NCBI GenBank assembly: GCA_031292525.1
Contig: JARLGY010000038.1
Span: forward strand, 1 to 64,000
Direction of reading: 5' to 3'
Length of the DNA stretch: 64,000 nt
From: Flavipsychrobacter sp.
Lineage (GTDB): Bacteria; Bacteroidota; Bacteroidia; Chitinophagales; Chitinophagaceae
Numbering within the stretch: position 1 is the stretch's first letter; every line of letters starts with the position of its first letter. The notes under the pieces are model-generated. The model saw only the letters and a list, made by a program, of their open reading frames with translations, did no database searches and was not told the origin of the DNA. Shown piece after piece: positions 1 to 8,673 of the stretch. The position numbers and the translations under genes are program-made.

Positions 1-2
1 CA

Positions 3-92
3 GTCAAAATGAGCCGCTGCCGTTGGTTAGGTGTTTATCAACATAAAATTGTGGATTCTAAAAGAAAAAAAAAGCAAAAAAGAAAATACTAA
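3..92 (+). CDS. possible 3' end of a gene cut by the window start
   Basis: Frame 3 is open from the window edge to a TAA at 90-92 and would encode a 29-residue tail that is very rich in Lys and Arg (ending KRKKKQKRKY). A basic tail is common at real protein ends, but the stretch is short, the A-rich DNA would give lysines in any case, and frame 2 is also open for some 40 bases. The upstream sequence is needed to decide. Confidence 0.2.
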   Translation, partial: VKMSRCRWLGVYQHKIVDSKRKKKQKRKY

Positions 93-135
93 TAATAGTA
101 ATAATGTCTTCAAAAAGACTCTTTGCAAATCTAAA

Positions 136-434
136 GGAACAGTGGATATCTCCTTTTTGCGACAATAAAATGCCATCGTAAATTTGTTGCGTTATTGTAA
201 ACCTATAAACCATTCCGCACGCGTATCGTTCAATAAAAACAAACAAAGAGTTTTAAGAGTTAAAGTATTTGTCCTGCTGAAATAGCAAAAAGTAAAATGC
301 CCGCTACAGACATTTATGGACATTCTGAGATGTTTTCATAAAATGCATGTTCACCACCACAAGGCACTTCAGTCTATTTTCACTCCTAAAATGTCTGTTT
401 CTACTTTTTAAATCACAACGGACATTTTGAGGAA
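136..434 (+). repeat. dispersed 299-bp repeat, copy A1
   Basis: This stretch aligns along its whole length with 6457-6755. It holds the family core (CACCACAAGGCACTTCAG, near 355-372) flanked by word pairs: GACATTT at 309-315 and GGACATT at 318-324 on the left, AAATGTC at 388-394 and GGACATTT at 420-427 on the right. One arm of the left hairpin has drifted relative to copy A2 (AAATGCC instead of AAATGTC). The remainder of the gene-free stretch 93-524 is A/T-rich with no recognisable gene. Confidence 0.85.
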
Positions 435-524
435 TATGCAGTTGTTCGGGATGTTATCGCAGCTTTGCAACACTAGTAAAATCCTCGCACATCGGGAAAA
501 ATGGTGGGTAAATTTTGATCGTGA

Positions 525-1088
525 TTACATCAGTTCGGTTGCGATGATTCCTTGCCATTTTCTTTGTTCGGCTAGGTTAGTACCATGTATGGTCTCCAGC
601 TCGTATGCTTGCTGGCGGGTTTCGTATTCGTTGCTTACTTCTGCATAAATATGCATCAATTTTTGCTTGGCGCCAGGGGCAGTAAGATCAAAATTAGTGG
701 TGCGTTCTTTTAGCTTGCGTGTATAAATTTCACACAGATCAAAATGTCCCTGTTCGTGGTTTAAAATAGACTGTATTCTTGCATCCGGGCGCACCCACGA
801 TTTGTTAGTGTAGAATACGTTATAAACTATTATTTCAGGCTTGCCTCCAGCTGCTGGCACGCTGGTCTTAAACCCTATGCCACAATTAGTGGCCGCTGCC
901 GACTCATCATGGGGAGCATTTACCTCTCCTTTAAAGTCATCCCAAGTTAGCCTGGCATGTTCGTTCCACTGGAAGCGGTCTTTCGAAGCCGTTTCGTTGG
1001 CGTTATCCTTACCTATCGCCGTAGAGCAACTAAAAAGGCTCAGGCATACCACAAACACATACACACAATTTCTTAGCGCACAGTTCAT
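525..1088 (-). CDS. DUF922 family lipoprotein, putative zinc-dependent protease
   Basis: The 187-residue product begins with a lipoprotein signal ending in LFSC (Cys21), so it is probably anchored in a membrane facing the periplasm. The mature part resembles DUF922 proteins. It carries the zincin-type motif HEQGH at residues 111-115, preceded by a W-x-D-F segment (residues 49-52). The family is described as putatively secreted Zn-dependent proteases, and substrates are unknown to me. It stands alone: the A1 repeat lies downstream and a 330-base gap with no assigned gene lies upstream. The fold assignment rests on the HExxH motif and overall pattern, and proteolytic activity is inferred. Confidence 0.7.
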   Translation of the reverse strand: MNCALRNCVYVFVVCLSLFSCSTAIGKDNANETASKDRFQWNEHARLTWDDFKGEVNAPHDESAAATNCGIGFKTSVPAAGGKPEIIVYNVFYTNKSWVRPDARIQSILNHEQGHFDLCEIYTRKLKERTTNFDLTAPGAKQKLMHIYAEVSNEYETRQQAYELETIHGTNLAEQRKWQGIIATELM

Positions 1089-1418
1089 TACGTCTTGGTT
1101 TTATCAGTATTGAATAATGAGATTACTTAAAATTACTAAATTTTTTGAGCATCTATTCAGTGTCAGATAAATTTTACGAAAGAGCTTTAACATTTCTTTA
1201 GATATGCATTAAATGCCCTCTTTGGTTGTTTTAAAACATGGTTTTCAATAGTTGTAAATTAATGAAAATGAAAGAAATCGGCCCGGGTTCTGTACTGTGG
1301 CTGCCAACAACTAAAGCAAAAAAATCCAGATACAGCCTGGCTTTATGACATTGTTATGGCATAGTCTTTTGCACAATCTTAAGCGATAGAATTTGAATAA
1401 CTAAAAAATCAAAAAGCT
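1089..1418. other. divergent intergenic region, nothing assigned
   Basis: This A/T-rich 330-base spacer lies between two divergently transcribed genes and must hold both promoters. A TTTTGCAC stretch near 1370 is reminiscent of a Bacteroidota -7 box (TAnnTTTG), but no convincing -33 partner was found. No ORF of note, hairpin or repeat copy was recognised. Confidence 0.4.
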
Positions 1419-1967
1419 ATGAAACGACTAATTGTAATTTCAGCAACGTTCCTGGCCACATCTTCTGCTTTTGCACAGTCAAGGTGTGTAACGGCCCCCA
1501 TAAATATGACAGGCAGCCAGGTCACCCTCACAAGCAGCGGCAGTAAATCTGTAACCAAAGAGCAGGTATATGTCTATTACAGCCGCAGGCATCACAGACG
1601 GCACGATCAGGAATATCCAGTATCAGGCATTAGCGACAGGTATCCGTCAATGCCGATTTTACTACGGTCTGAAAAAGACGTAAAGGCATTACCAGAAGCT
1701 TACAACGTTACCATAACTACTCCACAAAGCAATGTGGCTGTATGTCCTGATTCTACTTTAAACCTTGCTGCTAATATCAATGTTGAGAAGGTGTCATCTT
1801 ACACCGGTAACTACCCAGGTACAAACAGCGATAATAAAGTGTACAACAAGGTATCAAAAAGGGAATACAAAATGATAGCCCGTAAGATGCGTAAGATCAA
1901 ACGTAATGAAGATAAGATAGCCCGCAGGTCTGGCTTAACTGTTGAAGCAAGATCGAACAGGGCATAA
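1419..1967 (+). CDS. secreted HHRRH-motif protein, short paralogue
   Basis: I do not recognise a named family. The 182-residue product has a clear signal peptide (MKRLIVISATFLATSSAFAQ). The mature chain has two notable segments: a basic, His-rich motif YYSRRHHRRHDQ near residues 54-65, and a Lys/Arg-rich amphipathic C-terminus (KVSKREYKMIARKMRKIKR). Two cysteines flank the middle. The next gene, 54 bases downstream on the same strand, encodes a longer protein whose C-terminal half is clearly homologous, so this is a tandem duplication. The His/Arg cluster could bind metal, nucleic acid or polyanion, but that is speculation. Confidence 0.75.
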   Translation: MKRLIVISATFLATSSAFAQSRCVTAPINMTGSQVTLTSSGSKSVTKEQVYVYYSRRHHRRHDQEYPVSGISDRYPSMPILLRSEKDVKALPEAYNVTITTPQSNVAVCPDSTLNLAANINVEKVSSYTGNYPGTNSDNKVYNKVSKREYKMIARKMRKIKRNEDKIARRSGLTVEARSNRA

Positions 1968-2021
1968 TTATGACGAACCAATTGAACAAACAACTTTTTA
2001 ACTGACAAAAACTTTAAAACT

Positions 2022-3008
2022 ATGAAACGGATATTTTTAGTCTCAGCGTCCTTAATGATAGCGTCGGCAACTTTTGCGCAATCGGATGCTAATGCAGACA
2101 ATTCTCTATATCGATTTGATAATGCCGGCACACCCAAAGAAGTCAGAAAACTAGGCTCTGCGCCTGAATTCCCTTTCTTACGAAATATGACTTCCTCTAG
2201 CCAGGTATATTCAGCCATAAAGAAACATGCAAACGATGATACGCGCGCTATGCATAAACTAAACGGTTTGCTGATGCAGTTGGGCTATGAAAATGGCGCA
2301 GCCGATTTGCAGCCTTCTGATATCAGCATGTCTTATGTACAACCGGGCACCGAAGGTAACATGGGGAGCAGGGGGTATGTATATAGCTATACTCGTGTAG
2401 AAGGTAACCGCTCAGAATTTAAAGCATGGAAGATAGCACCAAAGAGTACCGGTACCACCAACGGATCTTTGTATCTCTTTGCAAAATGTGGTAACGCATT
2501 CTTTCCAAAAAATAATGCTACTGCATGTCTTACTGTTCCGGTTACAGTAACCGCTGATATGCAACAGATAACCCTGAACAGCAGCGGAACTAAAGTAACC
2601 ACTAACGATGAAGTCTTTGTTTATTACAGCCGCAGGCATCACAGGAGGCACGAGCAAGCATTTCCGGTAGCTGACATCAGCGATAAATATCCTTCAACGC
2701 CATTGATGGTGAGCGATACTAAGGATGTAAATGTAATGCCAGAAACCTACAATGTAACCTTGAGCACTCCCAATAATACCGTATCAGCATGTCCTGAAAC
2801 TACTTTGAATGTAGCCGCTAATGTGAATGTAGAAAAGACTTCAGCCTATACTGGTAACTATCCTAACAGCGACCATAAAACTTATAAGAAAGTATCTAAG
2901 CATGAATATAAGATGATAGCAAGGAGGATGCGCAGAATACACCGTAAAGAAGATCGTATAGCGCATAAAACTGGTATGGCCGTAGATGTTCGTACCGATA
3001 AAGTTTAA
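2022..3008 (+). CDS. secreted HHRRH-motif protein, long paralogue
   Basis: The 328-residue product has a signal peptide ending SATFAQ. Residues ~170-328 parallel the upstream 182-residue paralogue, including YYSRRHHRRHEQ, a TYNVTLSTP segment and the basic tail KVSKHEYKMIARRMRRIHR. The first ~150 mature residues have no counterpart there and no family I recognise. That N-terminal part contains an aromatic/Gly-rich stretch and looks globular. The gene is followed within 20 bases by a strong terminator, so the pair probably forms one transcription unit. The duplication followed by gain or loss of the N-terminal part is seen directly; function is unknown. Confidence 0.75.
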   Translation: MKRIFLVSASLMIASATFAQSDANADNSLYRFDNAGTPKEVRKLGSAPEFPFLRNMTSSSQVYSAIKKHANDDTRAMHKLNGLLMQLGYENGAADLQPSDISMSYVQPGTEGNMGSRGYVYSYTRVEGNRSEFKAWKIAPKSTGTTNGSLYLFAKCGNAFFPKNNATACLTVPVTVTADMQQITLNSSGTKVTTNDEVFVYYSRRHHRRHEQAFPVADISDKYPSTPLMVSDTKDVNVMPETYNVTLSTPNNTVSACPETTLNVAANVNVEKTSAYTGNYPNSDHKTYKKVSKHEYKMIARRMRRIHRKEDRIAHKTGMAVDVRTDKV

Positions 3009-3023
3009 CGACTCAATTAGTAA

Positions 3024-3065
3024 TTAATAAAAAGGTAAAGGCACCAGCCTTTACCTTTTTATTAA
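3024..3065 (+). terminator. Rho-independent terminator of the HHRRH pair
   Basis: An 18-base perfect inverted repeat (TTAATAAAAAGGTAAAGG and its complement) encloses a 6-base loop. The arms end in A-runs and T-runs, so it can serve both strands; the next gene converges on it. Confidence 0.85.
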
Positions 3066-3150
3066 TACTCACCGTAACTAGTATAAATTTATAACAAGCA
3101 GTCTACCATAGGATGTATGCATTGTCTAAAGAATATAGCCAGCTTGCAAC

Positions 3151-3972
3151 TTATGATTTTATAAAAGCCAAAAGGTCTTTATTAATGGTTGCAGCTTCTG
3201 TAGCAGGCATGCCATGCGGGAAGCCTGGATACGAGATCAGCTTACCGTTCTTCAGAAGCTTTATGGCCTTGGCTCCAGAAATTGCAAAGGGTACTATCTG
3301 GTCATCCTCGCCATGCAAAACCAGTACAGGTATATCCACACTTTTCAGGTCTTCAGTAAAGTCTGTTTCAGAGAAAGCCTTAATACCATCATAGTGTGCT
3401 TTTGCACTGCCCATCATTCCCTGGCGCCACCAATTGTCCCTGATGGCTTGTTTTATATTTGCTCCCGGGCGGTTATATCCGTAAAACGGTATGGTAAAAT
3501 CCTGGAAATATTGCGCCCTGTTTGTTCCGGTACCTTCACGTATTTCATCAAATATAGACATCGGCACACCATCTGGGTTGTTTTCAGTTTTTACCATCAG
3601 CGGTGTTACTGCGCTTATCAATACCGCTTTGGCTACGCGGCCCTTTCCGTATTTCGCAGCATAGTGTATAACCTCGCCGCCCCCTGTAGAGTGCCCAATG
3701 TGTATAGCATCTTTCAGGTCCAGCGCTGTGGTAAGCTCATTCACATCGGCAGCATATGTATCCATATCATGTCCACCCGATGTTTGGCTTGATCTTCCAT
3801 GCCCACGGCGATCGTGTGCTATCACTCTAAATCCTTGCGCAACAAAAAACATCATTTGTCCATCCCAGTCGTCGCTGGATAAAGGCCATCCATGATGAAA
3901 AACAATAGGTTGCCCGGTTCCCCAGTCCTTATAATAAATTTCAGTTCCGTCTTTTACTGTGATCTTGCTCAT
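3151..3972 (-). CDS. alpha/beta hydrolase, non-haem chloroperoxidase-like
   Basis: The 273-residue cytoplasmic protein has the full alpha/beta-hydrolase layout of the chloroperoxidase/esterase group. The oxyanion HGW is near residue 27, the nucleophile elbow GHSTGG has Ser95, the acid is Asp234 in GEDDQIVP and the base is His253 in FPHGMP. Length matches the family (about 270-280). Members hydrolyse esters and can perhalogenate in vitro; the natural substrate is not deducible. It converges with the HHRRH pair and is divergent from the Crp regulator 469 bases away. There is no signal peptide. Confidence 0.85.
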   Translation of the reverse strand: MSKITVKDGTEIYYKDWGTGQPIVFHHGWPLSSDDWDGQMMFFVAQGFRVIAHDRRGHGRSSQTSGGHDMDTYAADVNELTTALDLKDAIHIGHSTGGGEVIHYAAKYGKGRVAKAVLISAVTPLMVKTENNPDGVPMSIFDEIREGTGTNRAQYFQDFTIPFYGYNRPGANIKQAIRDNWWRQGMMGSAKAHYDGIKAFSETDFTEDLKSVDIPVLVLHGEDDQIVPFAISGAKAIKLLKNGKLISYPGFPHGMPATEAATINKDLLAFIKS

Positions 3973-4441
3973 GTGTTTTAGTTTAGATTATGGTGATTAA
4001 AAAAAAATTAGAGCTTCTTTGTTTTAAAAATTGCAGTACAGATAGTTTGCATTTTTTGTCAGCGCGGCGACAGCCACATACACTCATACACATTAACCCA
4101 TAGCTAAGCCGATTAGGCAAATAAAAATACCAAACAAAAATGATTTATACCCATTCACTTGAGAATTGAAGATTTATTAATATGCACTTGCCTGTGTTGT
4201 GCAATAGCGTCTAACCAAAGATTGCCTGGTATCGCGATATGCCGAAGGTTTACTTAAATCAGGACGGCAAGGTGTTACGGTATCGCCTACTCTTGTATTG
4301 GATATCTACTTCTCAACTGCGTAGATAGAACTTAAAGTTGCATTTTTCTTGCATATACTCAGAACGTCGCCGTAAATTTAACTTCTTTTACGGCGGATAT
4401 TTACTCATAATTAAAGTTACACCAACTGACACATTCACTAC
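3973..4441. other. divergent intergenic region
   Basis: This 469-base spacer separates the divergent hydrolase and Crp-type regulator genes. Apart from the inverted repeat at 4368-4395 I see no gene, family repeat or RNA motif. Regulation of both flanking genes from here is likely but not shown. Confidence 0.4.
4368..4395. promoter_or_regulatory. inverted repeat upstream of the Crp-type regulator
   Basis: A perfect 9-bp inverted repeat, CGCCGTAAA / TTTACGGCG, with a 10-base spacer lies 46 bases before the regulator start. There is no T-run after it, so it is not a standard terminator. It could be an operator for autoregulation or a 5'-UTR hairpin. Confidence 0.4.
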
Positions 4442-5032
4442 ATGGCACACGAAGATAAAATAGTAGAGTACGTAAGCAGGTATGTCAGTTTATCAGTTAG
4501 CGAAGTAGCGCAATTGAGTGTATCTTTCAAAGAAATAAAAGTTAAGAAAAGACAGTTTATCGTGCAACCTAACTTTGTTGCGCAACACCGCTATTATGTC
4601 TTGAACGGCGCTTTCAGGGCATATGTGGTGGATGATAACGGGCAAGACCATACTATAGCATTTGCTATAGACGACTGGTGGATAACGGACTACAATAGCT
4701 ACATTTTACAGCAACCCGCCACCATGTTTGTAGTAGCGCTGGAGGATAGTGCCGTACTACAAATGGACTATAAGAGCGAGCAGGAACTAAAAAGCAGCAA
4801 CCATAAATTTGAAACATTTTTCAGGATAAGGGCAGAGCGGACAGCAGCTTTTATGCAGCAAAGAATTATATCAAACCTTACACAAACCGCAGAAGAACGT
4901 TTTGAGCGCTTTGTAGAAAAATATCCTTTGATCGTTCAGCGGGTGCCTCAGTATGCGTTAGCATCGTACCTGGGTATGACCACTGAATTTTTATCGCGGA
5001 TAAGAAATAAACGTACAACCAAAAAAAGTTGA
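4442..5032 (+). CDS. Crp/Fnr-family transcriptional regulator
   Basis: The 196-residue protein has a cyclic-nucleotide-binding-like beta-roll (residues ~20-120) and a short C-terminal helix-turn-helix (ALASYLGMTTEFLSRIR). The HTH matches the Bacteroidota Crp subgroup, where LG(M/I)xxxxLSRIR recurs. It lacks the PRxSAR-type cAMP pocket, so the effector is unknown. The gene is followed after 101 bases by an AhpD-like gene on the same strand, which suggests a regulator-target pair responding to oxidative or electrophile stress. A palindrome just upstream may be its own operator. Confidence 0.85.
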   Translation: MAHEDKIVEYVSRYVSLSVSEVAQLSVSFKEIKVKKRQFIVQPNFVAQHRYYVLNGAFRAYVVDDNGQDHTIAFAIDDWWITDYNSYILQQPATMFVVALEDSAVLQMDYKSEQELKSSNHKFETFFRIRAERTAAFMQQRIISNLTQTAEERFERFVEKYPLIVQRVPQYALASYLGMTTEFLSRIRNKRTTKKS

Positions 5033-5133
5033 ACTACATCAACCGAATTTCCTAAACCAGATCATTTTCTATTTTTTGAAGTCGCGGCATCTTTGCCCTG
5101 TCAATAATGACTCAATAAACTTAAAAAAAGAAA

Positions 5134-5682
5134 ATGACAACTTCAGAAAAAAGGACGTTCACAGTGCCAACAAAAGCAGATGTTTCAGCAACCAACCAGG
5201 GAATTTTTGATAACCTGCACAAGATGATAGGTTTTGTACCCAACCTATATGCTTATTTTGCAAAGAATGAAACTGCACTGGCCGATTATCTTACGCTGCA
5301 AAACCGCAAAAGCACATTAAGGGCAAAAGAAAGAGAAATAATTAATTTGGTGACCAGCCAGGTAAATGATTGCCGTTACTGCCAGTCGGCCCACACCGTT
5401 TTTGGGAAAATGAATGGCTTTACAGAAGAAGAAGTTTTAGAGATCCGTAAAGGTTCAGCAGCATTCGACAGCAAGCTGGATGCGCTGGTAAAGTTCACCT
5501 TTTCAGTGGTAGAAAATAGAGGCAGAGCAACTGAAGAAAGTAAGGAAGCCTTTTTTGCAGCAGGATATACAGAGGCTAACATGATAGATGTGGTAATTGT
5601 TGTAGGCGACAAAACAATCAGCAATTACATACATAACCTCACTAATTTTGAAATTGACTGGCCATTAGCAGAGCAGATATAG
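5134..5682 (+). CDS. carboxymuconolactone decarboxylase / AhpD-like peroxidase-related protein
   Basis: The 182-residue protein carries the AhpD core motif CRYCQSAHTVFGK (CxxC followed three residues later by His), preceded by REKEIINL-like residues and followed by an all-helical C-terminus. In AhpD-like proteins the two cysteines and the His form a peroxidase or disulfide-reducing site. It fits the larger peroxidase-related class better than the roughly 110-residue CMD proteins. It sits behind a Crp-type regulator, consistent with inducible detoxification. The physiological substrate cannot be read from sequence. Confidence 0.85.
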   Translation: MTTSEKRTFTVPTKADVSATNQGIFDNLHKMIGFVPNLYAYFAKNETALADYLTLQNRKSTLRAKEREIINLVTSQVNDCRYCQSAHTVFGKMNGFTEEEVLEIRKGSAAFDSKLDALVKFTFSVVENRGRATEESKEAFFAAGYTEANMIDVVIVVGDKTISNYIHNLTNFEIDWPLAEQI

Positions 5683-5859
5683 GACAGATGATATATGCAA
5701 TAGCCGAGGGGAGGGAATGAAAGTCCAATAAAAATTTGTGCTTCCATTTTGCTTTTGTAAGAAGCGGGCCTTCATGAAAAAAGATAAATTAGTTAACATA
5801 GCCTGATGAATTTCGCTCAAACTAATTCTTAAATTTGAGTATCTTAAAAATCAAAAACG

Positions 5860-6294
5860 ATGGCAAGTGTATCAATTTACTTAAATTTTATGGGCAATGC
5901 TGAAGAAGCATTTAACCATTATAAAAAGGTATTTGGAACTGAATTTTCCGCACCTATAATGAGGATGCAGGATATTCCACCTCACGATGGAGCGCCAGCA
6001 CTACCGGAGGGTGAAAAAAACAAAGTGATGCATGTGGCGCTACCCATACTCGGCGGCATGCAGATAATGGCTACTGATGCGCTGGAAAGCATGGGCCACA
6101 AAGTAATAGAAGGGAACAATGTCACCATCAGTTTGAACCCCGATACCAGGGAAGAAGCCGACAGATTGTACGCAGGATTATCTGAAGGCGGGACAGACAG
6201 CGTAGCGCCTCACGATGAATTCTGGGGATACTGGGGTACTTGCAAAGACCGTTTTGGCATACGCTGGATGTTCAATATTTCAAACCCGATGTAG
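5860..6294 (+). CDS. VOC-family PhnB/3-demethylubiquinone methyltransferase-like protein
   Basis: The 144-residue protein matches the PhnB-like glyoxalase/VOC fold: it opens with SIYLNFMGNAEEAFNHYKK and ends DRFGIRWMFNI, both typical of that group. Members are small cytosolic dimers. Most lack a proven reaction, and the metal-binding residues are often incomplete, so I would not assign an enzyme activity. It is monocistronic, with a 177-base gap before it and the A2 repeat beginning 160 bases after it. Confidence 0.85.
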   Translation: MASVSIYLNFMGNAEEAFNHYKKVFGTEFSAPIMRMQDIPPHDGAPALPEGEKNKVMHVALPILGGMQIMATDALESMGHKVIEGNNVTISLNPDTREEADRLYAGLSEGGTDSVAPHDEFWGYWGTCKDRFGIRWMFNISNPM

Positions 6295-6456
6295 AGATAC
6301 CGTTGTTTTTTCTGAATGTGTCATTTTAATTCCCCGGAATTGTAATGACATTTTTTTTTGAATGCCTGAATTGAGAAAGGGTTTCTGGATATGTAGGTCG
6401 AAGCGGATCTTTCGGCCAGTGTGATATTTACATGGCTGTGCAACATCGCAAATCGT

Positions 6457-6755
6457 GGAACGGTGGATATCTCCTTTTTGCAACCATAAAAGGGAATCGT
6501 AAATTTGATGCGTTATTGTAAACCTGTAAACCATTCAGTACATATGTCGTTCAATAAAAAACAAACAAAAATTTTCAAGAATTAAGTACTTGTCCCGCTG
6601 AAATAGCGAAAAATAAAATGTCGATGCACAGACATTTACGGACATTCTGAGATATTTTCATAAAATGCATGTCCGCCACCACAAAGCATTTCAGTCTATT
6701 TTCAAGCCTAAAATGTCCATTTCTACTTTTTAAATTGCAACGGACATTTCTGGAA
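6457..6755 (+). repeat. dispersed 299-bp repeat, copy A2
   Basis: This is the best-preserved long copy of the family. The left hairpin is AAATGTC (6616-6622) with GACATTT (6631-6637), then an extra CGGACATT (6639-6646). The core GCCACCACAAAGCATTTCAG lies at 6675-6694. The right hairpin is AAATGTCC (6711-6718) with GGACATTT (6742-6749). The same word is thus used on both sides of the core. The left 160 bases are shared only with A1. The rest of 6295-7060 apart from copy A3 contains no recognisable gene. Confidence 0.85.
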
Positions 6756-6868
6756 TGAGTTAGCCGGAAAAATGAAAAGGTTTACCCTCGGCTCCTCAAT
6801 CCTGTCCTTCCCGAAATCCTTTAAATCGTGTTCAGAAAAATACAGCCATAACGCATCACATCGCAATC

Positions 6869-6990
6869 ACCTGTCCGATATCGGACACACCAGACAGTAA
6901 AAATAAAAAATATATTAGCCACCACAAGGCATTTTCAAGCCTCCCCAAACCCGCCGCTCCGCTTTTCAATTAAAAATCGGACAGGACAGC
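6869..6990 (+). repeat. dispersed structured repeat, short copy A3
   Basis: This copy has the same architecture as A2 but a different word. CTGTCCGA (6871-6878) pairs with TCGGACA (6881-6887), followed by GACAG (6893-6897). The core is GCCACCACAAGGCATTTTCA from 6918, and CGGACAGGACAG (6978-6989) closes the right side. It matches the complement of 22131-22250 more closely than it matches its neighbour A2. It lies directly in the leader region of the biotin carboxylase gene. Confidence 0.75.
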
Positions 6991-7060
6991 TCGCATCACA
7001 CTACTATCTACTCACTACTACTTGCTACTATCATCCAAAGACTTTCCTTAATTTAGCCCC

Positions 7061-8539
7061 ATGCAAAAAATACTGGTTGCCAATCGTGGCGAAATTGCGG
7101 TGCGTGTGATGCGTACTGCACGGGAAATGGGTATTAAAACAGTTGCAGTTTTTTCTGAGGCCGACAGGGACATGCCTTTTGTTCGTTTTGCTGATGAGGC
7201 CGTTTGTATTGGCCCGGCATTATCTGCCCAGTCTTACCTCCGTGCCGATAAAATTATAGAAGTAGCCCTAAGCACTGGTGCTGATGCCATACACCCTGGT
7301 TATGGATTCCTCAGCGAAAACGCATCATTCTCAAAAGCCGTTTCAGATGCTGGCCTTATTTTCATTGGCCCATCTGCACACTCTATAGAAATTATGGGCA
7401 GCAAGCTGGGTGCAAAGCAGGCCGCAGCAAAATTCAATGTGCCTATGGTACCGGGTACCGAAGAGCCAATTAAAGATATAAAGGTAGCGCACGAAGTTGC
7501 TGGTCGCATCGGCTATCCCATCCTCATAAAGGCCTCTGCCGGTGGTGGCGGCAAAGGTATGCGTGTGGTAAATAATGAAGGTGAGCTGGAAGAACAGGTG
7601 CGCACTGCAAAAAGTGAAGCGTTGAATGCTTTTGGTAACGATGATGTGTTTATTGAAAAATATGTGGGCTCACCTCGTCATATAGAGATACAGCTCATGG
7701 GCGATACACACGGTAATTATGCTTACCTGTTTGAGCGCGAATGCTCCATACAGCGTCGCCACCAGAAGCTCATAGAAGAAGCGCCGTCTAGTTGCCTTAC
7801 TGAAGATGTGCGCCAGCAAATGGGCGAGTGTGCTATTGCTGTGGCACGTTCATGCAACTATCATGGTGCAGGTACAGTAGAATTTTTGGTGGATGAAAAC
7901 CTGAATTTTTACTTCCTGGAAATGAATACCCGCCTGCAGGTGGAGCACTGCGTTACAGAAATGATAACGGGTATAGACCTTGTGAAAGAACAGATCAATG
8001 TAGCTCGTGGCAACAAGTTATCGTTCACTCAATCAGATCTTGCTATCAACGGTCATGCTATTGAGTTGCGCGTATGTGCAGAAGATCCGTTAAACAACTT
8101 CTTGCCTGATACTGGCAAGCTTGAAATGTACCTTACCCCCAAAGGCCCCGGCATACGTGTAGATGATGGGTACGAACAAGGGCAGGATATACCGGTGTTT
8201 TACGATAGTATGCTGGCAAAACTGGTAGCCTATGCACCTACGCGCGATGAGGCGATAGATCGTTTGTGCAGGGCAATAGATGAGTATTACATACAAGGTG
8301 TAAAAACAACTCTTGGTTTTGGTAAATGGGCTGTGCAGACCGCGCCTTTCCGTACCGGCAAGTTTGATACCAAGTTCATTGAGAAATTTTACAAACCTGA
8401 ATACCTTCAACCTCATGATGAGGAACTGGAAGCTGTAGCCGCCCTGCTGACAGGCCATATATGGGAAAGCAAAAAACAAGCTCCTGAATTATATGCGCAG
8501 CAAAGCAAAGCAGGTGGATGGAAGATGAGGCGCAAATAG
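7061..8539 (+). CDS. accC: biotin carboxylase subunit of an acyl-CoA carboxylase
   Basis: The 492-residue protein has the biotin carboxylase order: the N-terminal domain begins KILVANRGEIAVRVMR, the ATP-grasp Gly-rich loop AGGGGKGMR is at residues 160-168, then EKY, ERECSIQRRHQK and the catalytic segment FLEMNTRLQVEH. It ATP-dependently carboxylates biotin on a carrier protein. It is about 40 residues longer than E. coli AccC, with a basic tail (GWKMRRK) that I associate with Bacteroidota propionyl/acetyl-CoA carboxylase subunits. No carrier or carboxyltransferase gene is adjacent, so its exact complex is unresolved. The A3 repeat lies 70 bases upstream. Confidence 0.92.
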   Translation: MQKILVANRGEIAVRVMRTAREMGIKTVAVFSEADRDMPFVRFADEAVCIGPALSAQSYLRADKIIEVALSTGADAIHPGYGFLSENASFSKAVSDAGLIFIGPSAHSIEIMGSKLGAKQAAAKFNVPMVPGTEEPIKDIKVAHEVAGRIGYPILIKASAGGGGKGMRVVNNEGELEEQVRTAKSEALNAFGNDDVFIEKYVGSPRHIEIQLMGDTHGNYAYLFERECSIQRRHQKLIEEAPSSCLTEDVRQQMGECAIAVARSCNYHGAGTVEFLVDENLNFYFLEMNTRLQVEHCVTEMITGIDLVKEQINVARGNKLSFTQSDLAINGHAIELRVCAEDPLNNFLPDTGKLEMYLTPKGPGIRVDDGYEQGQDIPVFYDSMLAKLVAYAPTRDEAIDRLCRAIDEYYIQGVKTTLGFGKWAVQTAPFRTGKFDTKFIEKFYKPEYLQPHDEELEAVAALLTGHIWESKKQAPELYAQQSKAGGWKMRRK

Positions 8540-8673
8540 GTAGCGCATTTAATGGTTGTAAATGTTGTTACTGCCATACTATGCAGCTGTTAATATCTTG
8601 CACAATCCTCAACTGCTTGCTTTCTTGGCAGGGTATTTGGATAGTGTATGATATACAAAACTGAACATATCTT

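Noticed and set aside
58-246. Minus-strand ORF in repeat A1 and a similar one at 6280-6534 beginning MVYRFTIT
   Set aside because: The two frames are similar only because they lie in the two copies of the 299-bp repeat; composition and stops differ after about 30 codons, and no domain or start signal supports a gene.
4230-4300. GGTATCGC repeats considered as another copy of the word-type family
   Set aside because: GGTATCGC occurs twice, but there is no GCCACC core or paired hairpins nearby.
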